Shown piece after piece: positions 1 to 5,979 of a stretch of 10,021 nucleotides of DNA. The notes beneath the pieces were generated by a model that saw only the letters and a program-made list of their open reading frames with translations, did not search any database and was not told the origin of the DNA. The translations under genes were made by a program, and so were the position numbers. This DNA comes from Burkholderiales bacterium. GTDB taxonomy: Bacteria; Pseudomonadota; Gammaproteobacteria; Burkholderiales; JACMKV01. The DNA lies in contig JACMKV010000324.1 in the NCBI GenBank assembly GCA_014379915.1, forward strand, positions 1-10,021. Reading direction: 5' to 3'. Numbering within the stretch: the first letter of the stretch is position 1; each line of letters opens with the position of its first letter.

Positions 1-785
1 CCGTCGATGTATTCGACCAGCGAATGCACGATGCTTTGCGGATGAATCAAGACATCGATCTGCTCGGGCGCGGCATTGAACAGCCAGCGCGCTTCGATGA
101 CTTCGAGCCCCTTGTTCATCATGGTCGCGGAGTCGACCGAAATCTTGCGCCCCATCACCCAGTTCGGATGCGCGCAAGCCTGGTCGGGCGTTACGTGCTC
201 GAGTTCATTCGGCGGTGTCAGCCGAAACGGTCCGCCCGATGCCGTCAACAGGATACGACGCACGCCGGCCGCGGCAAGATCGCCGGCGAAGTCATGCGGC
301 AAGGCCTGAAAAATCGCATTGTGCTCGCTGTCGATCGGCAACAGCCTGGCGTTATTGTCGCGCACGGCCTCGATCAGCAAGCTGCCAGCCATCACCAGCG
401 CTTCCTTGTTCGCGAGCAGGATTTTCTTCCCCGCACGCGCCGCCGCGAGTCCCGGACGAAAACCGGCGGCGCCGACGATGGCCGCCATGACGGTATCGAC
501 CTCGCCGAGGCCGGCAATCCGCTCCAGCGCATCAGCGCCGTGCAGGACCTCGCAACGGAGATTTGCCTGCGTGACGAGACCGCGCAATTCCTCGGCCGCG
601 ACGGCATCGAGCATCACGGCATAGCGCGGCGCAAAGCGCTGGCATTGCTCGAACAGGCGCGGCGCCTGCGAATGCGCGGTCAACGCAACAACCTCAAATT
701 TATCGGGATGACGCTCGATCACGGCGAGCGTACTGACGCCTATGCTGCCGGTTGCGCCGAGGATGGCAATCGCTTCGCGTTTCAT
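1..785 (-). CDS. dxr: 1-deoxy-D-xylulose 5-phosphate reductoisomerase, N-terminal two thirds (truncated by window start)
   Basis: Cytosolic enzyme of the MEP isoprenoid pathway that converts DXP to 2-C-methyl-D-erythritol 4-phosphate with NADPH and a divalent metal. The ATG at 783-785 opens a protein of which 261 residues are visible; the family is about 390-400 residues, so the C-terminal third lies outside the window. The N-terminal Rossmann NADPH motif GATGSIG is at about residues 10-16 and LLANKEAL begins near residue 123. The substrate and metal region follows: DSEHN in the 150s, then HPNW, SVDSATMMNKGLE from residue 216 and HPQSIVHS from residue 248. All are DXR hallmarks and none is disrupted. 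It starts 24 nt after the cdsA stop and is presumably co-transcribed with it. No strong Shine-Dalgarno is visible; the first 10 nt of the ORF are also present just upstream (see findings). Identification is secure. Confidence 0.97.
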   Translation of the reverse strand, partial: MKREAIAILGATGSIGVSTLAVIERHPDKFEVVALTAHSQAPRLFEQCQRFAPRYAVMLDAVAAEELRGLVTQANLRCEVLHGADALERIAGLGEVDTVMAAIVGAAGFRPGLAAARAGKKILLANKEALVMAGSLLIEAVRDNNARLLPIDSEHNAIFQALPHDFAGDLAAAGVRRILLTASGGPFRLTPPNELEHVTPDQACAHPNWVMGRKISVDSATMMNKGLEVIEARWLFNAAPEQIDVLIHPQSIVHSLVEYID

Positions 786-806
786 CCGCGTTTCATCGAA
801 ATCATG
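783..806 (-). repeat. Tandem near-duplication at the dxr start codon
   Basis: Reading the minus strand, ATGAAACGCGG (796 to 786) is followed directly by ATGAAACGCGA (785 to 775). The first ATG would give a four-codon frame MKRG whose TGA overlaps the dxr ATG (ATGA). The second copy begins dxr. The duplication itself is directly visible; any role in start selection is inference. Confidence 0.55.
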
Positions 807-809
807 CCG

Positions 810-1634
810 TTACGGTAACGCGCGCAGATAGAGAATGGCGAACGCTGCGACCGGCACTGCAGCGGTCAGGCCGTCGATGCGGTCGAGCAGGCCGCCGTGC
901 CCGGGCAACAGCACGCCGCTGTCTTTGACTGCTGCCAGACGCTTCATCCACGATTCGAACAGGTCGCCGACAATGCTGGCCGGCACCAGCAGCAGCATCG
1001 CGATCAGTTCGACGAGGCCGGCCGGGCCACGCATCGGACTGCCGACAAAGTATTCGCTGGCAAGCCAGATCACCGCGTACAAAGCAACTGCAATCAGGCC
1101 CCCGATTGCGCCCTCCCAGGTCTTGCCGGGGCTGATGCTGGGCGCAAGCTTGCGTCTGCCGAGCCGGCGTCCGGCGAAATAGGCGGCGGTATCGGCAACC
1201 CAGACCACGCCCAGCACCTGCAGCAACAACACCGGACTGATCGCGCGTAATGCGATCAAGCTGAGCCCGAATGGGACCAGCAGCAGCAAGCCGGTTAAAG
1301 CCAGGATCAGCGGCTGGCGCGTTTGCCACTTGAGCCCCAGCCATGTGGGTGCGATCAACGCCCAAAACAGGAGAGCAAGCGCAAATGGCAAAAGCTTGAG
1401 CGAGACCGGCAGCGGGGCGAGACCTTGCGCTGCCGCGAGACAAATGGCCGGTATCGCCAGTCCATACGCGACTCTTACCGGACCGGAGTAAGCAGCTAAA
1501 CCCGCCCATTCCCATGCGCCGAGTCCGACCAGGAAAAAAACGAACGCAAGCCAGGAAACCTGCGGGAAATAAAATAGCGCGGCAAAAGATAAAACGAGAA
1601 GAACGGCTGCCGTAGCCAGCCGCTTTCTAAACAT
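810..1634 (-). CDS. cdsA: Phosphatidate cytidylyltransferase (CDP-diglyceride synthase)
   Basis: Integral inner-membrane enzyme that makes CDP-diacylglycerol from phosphatidic acid and CTP, the branch point to phosphatidylethanolamine, phosphatidylglycerol and cardiolipin. The protein of 274 residues (E. coli 285) begins MFRKRL and is a chain of hydrophobic segments covering most of its length. The SPGKTWEG motif lies in the middle-to-late part. The C-terminal family signature spans about residues 228-254: S-W-M-K-R, then V-K-D, ending PGHGGLLDRID with the conserved Asp and His residues intact. I chose the ATG at 1632-1634 because it puts the first membrane helix directly after a short basic N-terminus. 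Longer readings in this frame would run through uppS. This start overlaps the uppS stop by 8 nt, suggesting translational coupling, and no clear Shine-Dalgarno precedes it. Confidence 0.96.
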   Translation of the reverse strand: MFRKRLATAAVLLVLSFAALFYFPQVSWLAFVFFLVGLGAWEWAGLAAYSGPVRVAYGLAIPAICLAAAQGLAPLPVSLKLLPFALALLFWALIAPTWLGLKWQTRQPLILALTGLLLLVPFGLSLIALRAISPVLLLQVLGVVWVADTAAYFAGRRLGRRKLAPSISPGKTWEGAIGGLIAVALYAVIWLASEYFVGSPMRGPAGLVELIAMLLLVPASIVGDLFESWMKRLAAVKDSGVLLPGHGGLLDRIDGLTAAVPVAAFAILYLRALP

Positions 1635-2451
1635 TCTGCTTGTGCAGGAGGCGGCGTGATGTTTCGAGAACGGTCGACGGGGTGACGCGGGGGCGCGAGA
1701 CGTTTTCCTGCAACTGATCGCCGGTTTGTCCGAAGCGACGTTCGCGGCGGCGATAGGCGCCGATCGCGAAATCGAGCGCAGCAGCATCGAAATCCGGCCA
1801 CAACGTATCGGTGAAATACAGCTCGGTATAGGCAAGCTGCCAGAGCAGGAAATTGCTGATGCGCGACTCGCCGCCGGTGCGCACGAAAAGGTCGGGCTCC
1901 GGCGCGTAATGCATGGAAAGATAGGGCGCGAGGTCAAGCTCGGTCAGCTCTTCATTGGCGTGCGGATGTGCTTTGCGCAAGCGATTGATCGCCTGCATCA
2001 CATCCCAGCGCCCGCCATAATTGGCGGCAACAGTCAGAACGAGCCTCGTGTTGCGTGCAGTCAGCTGTTCGGCATCGCGGATCAGGGCGACCAGCGCGGG
2101 AGCGAACGCGGACATATCCCCGACCACCTTGAAGCAAATGCCGTTTTCGTGCAGCTTGGCGACTTCCTGCTCGAGTGCGCGCACGAATAATTCCATCAGA
2201 AACACGACTTCGTCTTCCGGCCGGCGCCAGTTTTCACTGCTGAACGCGAATAACGTCAGGTAGCCGATCTCGCGCTGTATGCAGGTTTTGATGGTAGCGC
2301 GGACGGTTTCGATGCCGCGCCGGTGACCGGCGATCCGGGGCAGGAAGCGCTGCTTTGCCCAGCGGCCATTGCCATCCATGATGATCGCGATATGGCGCGG
2401 CATCTCGGAAGTTTGCGGGACGACTACGGTCGAACTCGGATGCGCGCTCAT
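1627..2451 (-). CDS. uppS: Undecaprenyl diphosphate synthase (cis-prenyltransferase)
   Basis: Also called ispU. It adds eight isopentenyl diphosphates in cis to farnesyl diphosphate, giving the C55 lipid carrier used for peptidoglycan and O-antigen. The 274-residue protein shows MDGNGRWA with catalytic Asp26 in the same position as in E. coli. It also has GHRRG (from about residue 42), FSSENWRRP (70-78), RTGGE (191-195), RISNFLLWQ (197-205) and LWPDF (217-221). The conserved core ends at RRERRFG near residue 241. The last 33 residues are a polar, basic extension longer than the short tail of the E. coli protein (253 residues). The start at 2451 has only a weak GAGAG upstream; Met17 is an alternative but would place the active site very near the N-terminus. 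It follows frr after an unusually long 180-nt spacer and precedes cdsA with an 8-nt overlap. It shares the isoprenoid theme with dxr. Confidence 0.97.
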   Translation of the reverse strand: MSAHPSSTVVVPQTSEMPRHIAIIMDGNGRWAKQRFLPRIAGHRRGIETVRATIKTCIQREIGYLTLFAFSSENWRRPEDEVVFLMELFVRALEQEVAKLHENGICFKVVGDMSAFAPALVALIRDAEQLTARNTRLVLTVAANYGGRWDVMQAINRLRKAHPHANEELTELDLAPYLSMHYAPEPDLFVRTGGESRISNFLLWQLAYTELYFTDTLWPDFDAAALDFAIGAYRRRERRFGQTGDQLQENVSRPRVTPSTVLETSRRLLHKQNV

Positions 2452-2631
2452 CGACGACTCTCGTTAGTTTTCATCCCGAATGAGGCCGGACAGGGCATTG
2501 AAGAACGTAGCGAGCGCAGCCAAGACAAGGCGCTATGGGCCGAAAAAGCGGAATGTATGTGTGAATGCATGAGCATTTTGAGGCCCAGAGCTACGAAGTA
2601 TTGGCAAACGCAGTAGTTTGGCAACACTCTG
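2452..2631 (-). repeat. Repeat-like, structured frr-uppS intercistronic spacer
   Basis: 180 nt without a plausible gene, in an operon whose other spacers are mostly under 30 nt. It contains a symmetrical nested palindrome at 2536-2587, listed separately. It also has a 17-nt stretch (2504-2520) that recurs inverted in the tsf-rpsB spacer, and two TTGGCAA-type direct repeats near 2601-2625. CAGAG (2586-2590) and CTCTG (2627-2631) could pair next to the frr stop. The look is that of a dispersed intergenic repeat or small non-autonomous insertion. No U-tract follows any stem, so I do not call a terminator. Membership of a repeat family is inference, because other copies lie outside this window. 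Confidence 0.45.
2536..2587 (-). repeat. 52-bp nested palindrome (potential hairpin)
   Basis: Outer arms TGGGCC (2536-2541) and GGCCCA (2582-2587) are perfect. A symmetrical 2x2 internal loop follows, then AAAA (2544-2547) against TTTT (2576-2579). After a 5x5 internal loop come ATGTAT (2553-2558) and ATGCAT (2565-2570), which pair with one G-T wobble around a 6-nt loop. All three arm pairs share the same centre (2561.5), which is unlikely by chance. The stem would form in the frr-uppS transcript. Confidence 0.6.
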
Positions 2632-3189
2632 TCAGACCGCCAACAGGTCGGCTTCCTTGTTCTGCAGCGCTTTATCGATTTCGGCGATATAGCGATCGGT
2701 CAGTTTCTGAATATCTTCTTCGGCGCGCCGTTCGGCGTCTTCGGCAACAGTCTTTTCTTTCAGCATCTCTTTGAGCCCGGCGTTGGCGTCGCGGCGGATG
2801 TTGCGCACCGCCACTCGCGCGTTTTCGGTTTCGTGACGCACGACCTTGATCAAGTCGCGGCGCCGCTCTTCGGTCAGGGCCGGCATCGGAACGCGAACAA
2901 TTTCGCCGACCGTGGACGGGTTGAGCCCGAGATCCGATTCGCGGATTGCTTTTTCAATCGCCGCGCCCATTTTCTTTTCCCATGGCGTGACGCTGATGGT
3001 GCGCGCGTCGAGCAGGTTGACGTTGGCGACCTGGCTGATTGGCGTCGGCGTGCCGTAATAATCGACCGTTACGTGATCGAGAATGCCGGTGTGCGCGCGC
3101 CCGGTGCGTACTTTGCTCAGATCGGTCTTCAGCGCCTCAAGCGATTTTTGCATTTTCTGCTCGGCGGATTTCTTGACGTCTGCGATCAT
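2632..3189 (-). CDS. frr: Ribosome recycling factor
   Basis: Cytosolic factor that, with EF-G, splits the post-termination ribosome so that its subunits can be reused. At 185 residues it matches the E. coli length exactly. The protein starts MIADVKKSAEQKM. It has the coiled-coil domain I halves at its two ends, the KVRTGRA segment near residue 26 and the small beta-rich domain II (YYGTPTPISQVANV). VRHETENARVAVRNIRRDAN follows in the returning helix. The ATG at 3187-3189 is preceded by AAAGGG (3197-3202) at about 7 nt, a good Shine-Dalgarno that abuts the pyrH TGA. The gap to pyrH is only 13 nt, so the genes are very likely co-transcribed. The 180-nt spacer downstream is unusual. Confidence 0.98.
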   Translation of the reverse strand: MIADVKKSAEQKMQKSLEALKTDLSKVRTGRAHTGILDHVTVDYYGTPTPISQVANVNLLDARTISVTPWEKKMGAAIEKAIRESDLGLNPSTVGEIVRVPMPALTEERRRDLIKVVRHETENARVAVRNIRRDANAGLKEMLKEKTVAEDAERRAEEDIQKLTDRYIAEIDKALQNKEADLLAV

Positions 3190-3202
3190 CGTTCGGCCCT
3201 TT

Positions 3203-3934
3203 TCAGCAATGCACCAGTGTGCCTTCGTCTTCGCCCATCACTACCCGCTTTAACGCTCGCGGCTTGAGAATATTGAACACGCTGATCGGCAGCTTTTGAT
3301 CGCGGCACAAGGTCAACGCCGTGGCGTCCATCACTTTCAATTTTTTTTCGATCGCTTCGTCGAAGCTCAAACGTTTGTAGCGCGTAGCATTCGGGTTGGT
3401 TTTCGGGTCATCGGTGTAGACGCCGTCGACCTTGGTCGCCTTGATTACGACATCGACGTTCATTTCCATGCCGCGTAGCGCAGCAGCCGTGTCGGTTGTA
3501 AAAAAAGGATTGCCGGTACCGGCGGCGAAAATGACCACCCTGCCCTCTTCCAGATAGCGCATCGCCTTGCCGCGAATATACGGTTCGGCAACCTGCTCGA
3601 TATTCAGAGCCGACTGCACGCGGCTGACCAGTTTCACGCGCCGCATCGCGTCCTGCAACGCAAGCGCGTTCATGACCGTTGCCAGCATGCCCATATAATC
3701 GGCAGTCGCCCGGTCCATGCCGGCCGCGCCGAGTGCTACGCCCCGAAAGATATTGCCGCCGCCGATAACGACGCCGACCTCGACGCCGAGCCCGACGACT
3801 TCGGCGATTTCGGCAACGATGCGCTCAATGGTGGCGCGGTTGATGCCGTAGCTGTCCTCGCCCATCAGCGCTTCGCCGCTGATTTTCAGCATGATGCGCT
3901 TGTAGGCCGTCGTGACCGGGGTAGCAACCAGCAT
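3203..3934 (-). CDS. pyrH: UMP kinase (uridylate kinase)
   Basis: Hexameric bacterial UMP kinase of the amino-acid-kinase fold, phosphorylating UMP to UDP with ATP; in characterised relatives it is activated by GTP and inhibited by UTP. The 243-residue protein (E. coli 241) has KISGEALMG near residues 17-25 and GGGNIFRG at 58-65. DRATADYMGM follows at 74-83, then AAGTGNPFFTTDTAA and KATKVDGVYTDDP, the expected nucleotide- and phosphate-binding elements. The start at 3934 lies 3 nt after the tsf stop. An AAAGG within the last codons of tsf serves as the ribosome site, so coupling to tsf is likely. The next internal Met, Met15, falls inside the first conserved strand, which supports the chosen start. 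Confidence 0.98.
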   Translation of the reverse strand: MLVATPVTTAYKRIMLKISGEALMGEDSYGINRATIERIVAEIAEVVGLGVEVGVVIGGGNIFRGVALGAAGMDRATADYMGMLATVMNALALQDAMRRVKLVSRVQSALNIEQVAEPYIRGKAMRYLEEGRVVIFAAGTGNPFFTTDTAAALRGMEMNVDVVIKATKVDGVYTDDPKTNPNATRYKRLSFDEAIEKKLKVMDATALTLCRDQKLPISVFNILKPRALKRVVMGEDEGTLVHC

Positions 3935-3937
3935 TGC

Positions 3938-4816
3938 CTAACCTTTAGCCTGGGCCATCACTTCCGCGACGAAATCGTTAGCTTTCTTCTCGATTCCCTG
4001 ACCGACGACGAACATCTTGAACTTGTTGACGCGCGCATCGCCGGCTTTGAGCAACTGCTGCACGGTGCGCTCACCATCTTTGACGAACGGTTGATCGAGC
4101 AGAGCTACTTCGGCCAGGTACTTGGCGATGCGGCCGTCGACCATTTTTTCGACGATCGCAGCCGGCTTGCCGCTATCCGCCGCCTGCGCAGTATAAATCG
4201 CACGCTCGCTGGCCAAGAGCTCGGCCGGCACGTCTTCCTTGGCAACGCAAACCGGTTTCATCGCCGCGATATGCATCGCGATATCCTTGCCCAGGTTTTC
4301 GTCGCCGCCTTGGTAATCGACCAGTACGCCGATTTTCGCGCCATGCAGATATACCGCAAGCCGACCTTCGGTCTGCATACGCACAAAACGGCGCACGCTG
4401 ATGTTTTCGCCGAGCTTCGCGATCAGCGCTTTGCGCACTTCTTCGACGGTTTCGCCCGTAGGGAACGGCACGTCAGTGAGCGCGCCGATATCGGCTGGAT
4501 TGCTACGAACGATTGCTTCAGCGGCTGATTGCGCAAACCTGGCGAAACTATCGTCCTTGGCAACGAAATCGGTTTCGCAATTGATCTCGACCAGCGCTCC
4601 GCTACGTCGGTCGGCGGCGACGAAGGCTGCGACGCGTCCCTCGGCAGCGATGCGTCCGGCTACCTTGCCGGCCCTGGCGCCGCTTTTGATGCGCAGCAAC
4701 TGCTCGGCAGCCCGCATGTCGCCACTGGATTCAACCAGCGCTTTCTTGCACTCCATCATGCCGAGTCCGGTCGCCTCGCGCAGATCTCTCACCATGCTTG
4801 CACTAACTTCCGCCAT
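3938..4816 (-). CDS. tsf: Translation elongation factor Ts
   Basis: Guanine-nucleotide exchange factor that regenerates EF-Tu-GTP from EF-Tu-GDP. The 292-residue protein (E. coli 283) opens MAEVSASMVRDLREATGLGM with the UBA-like N-terminal module and its MECKKAL helix. The EF-Tu-contacting TDFVAKD motif is at residues 82-88. The core subdomains and a C-terminal helical module follow without disruption. The ATG at 4814-4816 has AGGAG (4822-4826) 5 nt upstream, a strong Shine-Dalgarno. It follows rpsB after 71 nt that can form a hairpin, and it precedes pyrH by 3 nt. The rpsB-tsf pairing is widely conserved in bacteria and in E. coli is controlled together by S2. Confidence 0.98.
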   Translation of the reverse strand: MAEVSASMVRDLREATGLGMMECKKALVESSGDMRAAEQLLRIKSGARAGKVAGRIAAEGRVAAFVAADRRSGALVEINCETDFVAKDDSFARFAQSAAEAIVRSNPADIGALTDVPFPTGETVEEVRKALIAKLGENISVRRFVRMQTEGRLAVYLHGAKIGVLVDYQGGDENLGKDIAMHIAAMKPVCVAKEDVPAELLASERAIYTAQAADSGKPAAIVEKMVDGRIAKYLAEVALLDQPFVKDGERTVQQLLKAGDARVNKFKMFVVGQGIEKKANDFVAEVMAQAKG

Positions 4817-4848
4817 GCCTGCTCCTGCTGTCTTTTGAATGATGTGCC

Positions 4849-4890
4849 TAACAGGCTGCTGCGCTCGCTACGTTTTTGAACAGCCGGTTA
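4849..4890 (-). promoter_or_regulatory. rpsB-tsf intercistronic hairpin that includes the rpsB stop codon
   Basis: On the minus strand TAAC-c-GGCTG (4890 to 4881) can pair with CAGCC-t-GTTA (4858 to 4849). That is ten positions with one mismatch, extended inward by two pairs (one wobble). The TAA stop of rpsB is the first triplet of the stem. The roughly 18-nt loop holds most of the motif shared with the frr-uppS spacer. No U-tract follows, so it resembles an intercistronic stability, processing or coupling element rather than an intrinsic terminator. The role is inferred. Confidence 0.5.
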
Positions 4891-5625
4891 AGCGCTTGCC
4901 TGATCGTCGACTTCGACAAACTCGTCATCGACGATTTCGCGGATGATCTGCGAGCGGCCTTCGAGTACCGCATCGGCGATGCCGCGCGCGTACAAGCGGA
5001 TCGCGCGGCTCGAATCGTCGTTGCCCGGAATCATGTAGTCGACACCATCCGGCGTGTGATTGGTATCGACGACAGCCACCACCGGAACCTTCAGTTTCAC
5101 AGCTTCGGTGATCGCGCCTTTTTGATAACCGACATCGATCACGAACATCGCATCGGGCAGCGTATCCATGTCCTTGATGCCGCCGAGGCTGCGTTCATGC
5201 TTGGCCAGTTCGCGCTGGAATTCGAGCCCTTCTTTCTTGGTCAGCTTTTCGAGTGAACCGTCCTGAACCATCGCTTGCATATCGCGCAGGCGCTTGACCG
5301 ACTGTTTGACCGTTTTGTAATTGGTCAGCATGTCGCCGAGCCAGCGATAATCGACGTACGGCGAGCCGCAGCGCGTGGCCTCTTCGCGGATGATCTCGCG
5401 CGCCTGGCGTTTGGTGCCGACGAACAGGATCGTGCCCTTGTTCGCCGAAAGCTGACGAACATATTTCGTGGCTTCGTTGTACATGGCCAACGATTGTTCG
5501 AGATTGATGATGTGGATTTTGTTGCGATGGCCGAAGATATACGGCGCCATCTTGGGATTCCAGTACCGCGTCTGATGTCCAAAATGGACGCCAGCTTCCA
5601 GCATCTGCCGCATGGTTGTCGACAT
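4888..5625 (-). CDS. rpsB: 30S ribosomal protein S2
   Basis: Small-subunit ribosomal protein that binds 16S rRNA and assists recruitment of S1. The 245-residue product (E. coli 241) begins MSTTMRQMLEAGVHFGHQTR and contains NPKMAPYIFGHRNKIHIINL. It also has GTKRQAREII, WLGDMLTNYKTVKQS and the late VPVVAVVDTNHTPDGVDYMI stretch, all typical of S2. I chose the ATG at 5623-5625 because AGGAG (5631-5635) sits 5 nt upstream and the N-terminus matches the family. The same frame stays open up to 5814 but that part is leader RNA. A strong promoter candidate and a folded leader lie upstream, and tsf follows after a hairpin-bearing spacer. Confidence 0.98.
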   Translation of the reverse strand: MSTTMRQMLEAGVHFGHQTRYWNPKMAPYIFGHRNKIHIINLEQSLAMYNEATKYVRQLSANKGTILFVGTKRQAREIIREEATRCGSPYVDYRWLGDMLTNYKTVKQSVKRLRDMQAMVQDGSLEKLTKKEGLEFQRELAKHERSLGGIKDMDTLPDAMFVIDVGYQKGAITEAVKLKVPVVAVVDTNHTPDGVDYMIPGNDDSSRAIRLYARGIADAVLEGRSQIIREIVDDEFVEVDDQASA

Positions 5626-5778
5626 GGTTTCTCCTATAGGGTTAAGCCGCCACCTGCCGGAAACGCGCCCAATACCACCGAAAAGAGCGCGCACCCTAAT
5701 GAGGCAGGTGTGTGGATTTAGTCTGCAACGACAATCGAAACACGCCTCACCGGAGCGTGCCGATTGTCGACAAACCAA
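5626..5778 (-). promoter_or_regulatory. Structured 5' leader of rpsB (candidate S2 autoregulatory leader)
   Basis: About 150 nt lie between the predicted transcription start (near 5778) and the rpsB ATG. Three helices can be drawn. The first is a 5' hairpin at 5729-5769. The second is an 8-bp perfect pairing of CACCTGCC (5710 to 5703) with GGCAGGTG (5658 to 5651). The third is an inner 5-bp CGCGC/GCGCG pairing (5691-5687 with 5668-5664). In addition TAGGGT (5698 to 5693) can pair with ACCCTA (5642 to 5637), which lies one nucleotide upstream of the AGGAG ribosome site, and this crosses the 8-bp helix to make a possible pseudoknot. S2 represses rpsB-tsf through its leader in E. coli; that the same happens here is inference. 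Confidence 0.55.
5729..5769 (-). promoter_or_regulatory. Perfect 9-bp stem hairpin at the 5' end of the rpsB leader
   Basis: CGACAATCG (5769 to 5761) pairs perfectly with CGATTGTCG (5737 to 5729). Inside, GCACGC (5760 to 5755) pairs with GCGTGT (5745 to 5740), ending in one G-U wobble, with a 2-nt bulge on the 3' side and a 9-nt loop. It lies about 10 nt from the predicted 5' end of the mRNA. There is no following U-run, so it is not a terminator. It could be the protein-binding arm of an S2 leader or an mRNA-stabilising 5' stem. Confidence 0.7.
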
Positions 5779-5784
5779 CCCGGA

Positions 5785-5814
5785 AGTATAGCATCGCGCC
5801 GAAAAGCCGCTCAA
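5785..5814 (-). promoter_or_regulatory. Sigma-70-type promoter of rpsB (extended -10)
   Basis: On the minus strand the -35 candidate is TTGAGC (5814 to 5809), with an 18-nt spacer and -10 TATACT (5790 to 5785). The -10 is preceded by TGC, making an extended -10 (TGCTATACT). The start of transcription is expected near 5777-5779. It is the only promoter-like signal in the rpsB upstream region that has a well-matched -10 and correct orientation, and it probably drives rpsB-tsf-pyrH-frr and perhaps the downstream genes. Confidence 0.65.
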
Positions 5815-5910
5815 GCCGGGTTAGAGGCTGAGCCATCTTACGCCTGAAGCATTTCTCCTGTTGCAGCCGTGCCGCGTGGAAGCCGTAAGACAAGGCCATG
5901 GGCTCCCGAA

Positions 5911-5939
5911 TTGCGCCGCCAGGGTCCTTCCACTATTCT
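5911..5939 (+). promoter_or_regulatory. Weak promoter candidate for map-glnD
   Basis: TTGCGC (5911-5916), a 17-nt spacer and TATTCT (5934-5939) give correct spacing but modest hexamers (three and four matches to consensus). Transcription would start near 5946, leaving about 35 nt before the map ATG. The rest of 5815-5979 shows no other clear signal. Tentative. Confidence 0.3.
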
Positions 5940-5979
5940 GTTAGGCTTTTCATTCCAGAGCTTCTATCGACCGCCGTTC

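Noticed and set aside
24..818. Long open frame of 264 residues on the plus strand opposite dxr
   Set aside because: It is the antisense shadow of dxr in GC-rich DNA; the minus-strand frame carries all DXR motifs.
5626..5814. N-terminal extension of rpsB in the same frame (63 residues)
   Set aside because: The stretch contains the promoter and the folded leader, and the ATG at 5625 has a strong AGGAG and the canonical S2 N-terminus.
5830..5905. Inverted repeat TCTTACG/CGTAAGA flanked by GAGCC/GGCTC upstream of map
   Set aside because: A 7-bp match with a 41-nt loop and a 10-nt bulge is about what chance gives in a region of this size; no operator or terminator features support it.
5869..5979. 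Upstream in-frame extension of map from a GTG at 5869, adding 37 residues
   Set aside because: The added residues do not look like the family N-terminus, they run through the candidate promoter, and the ATG at 5980 gives the expected start of the mature fold.
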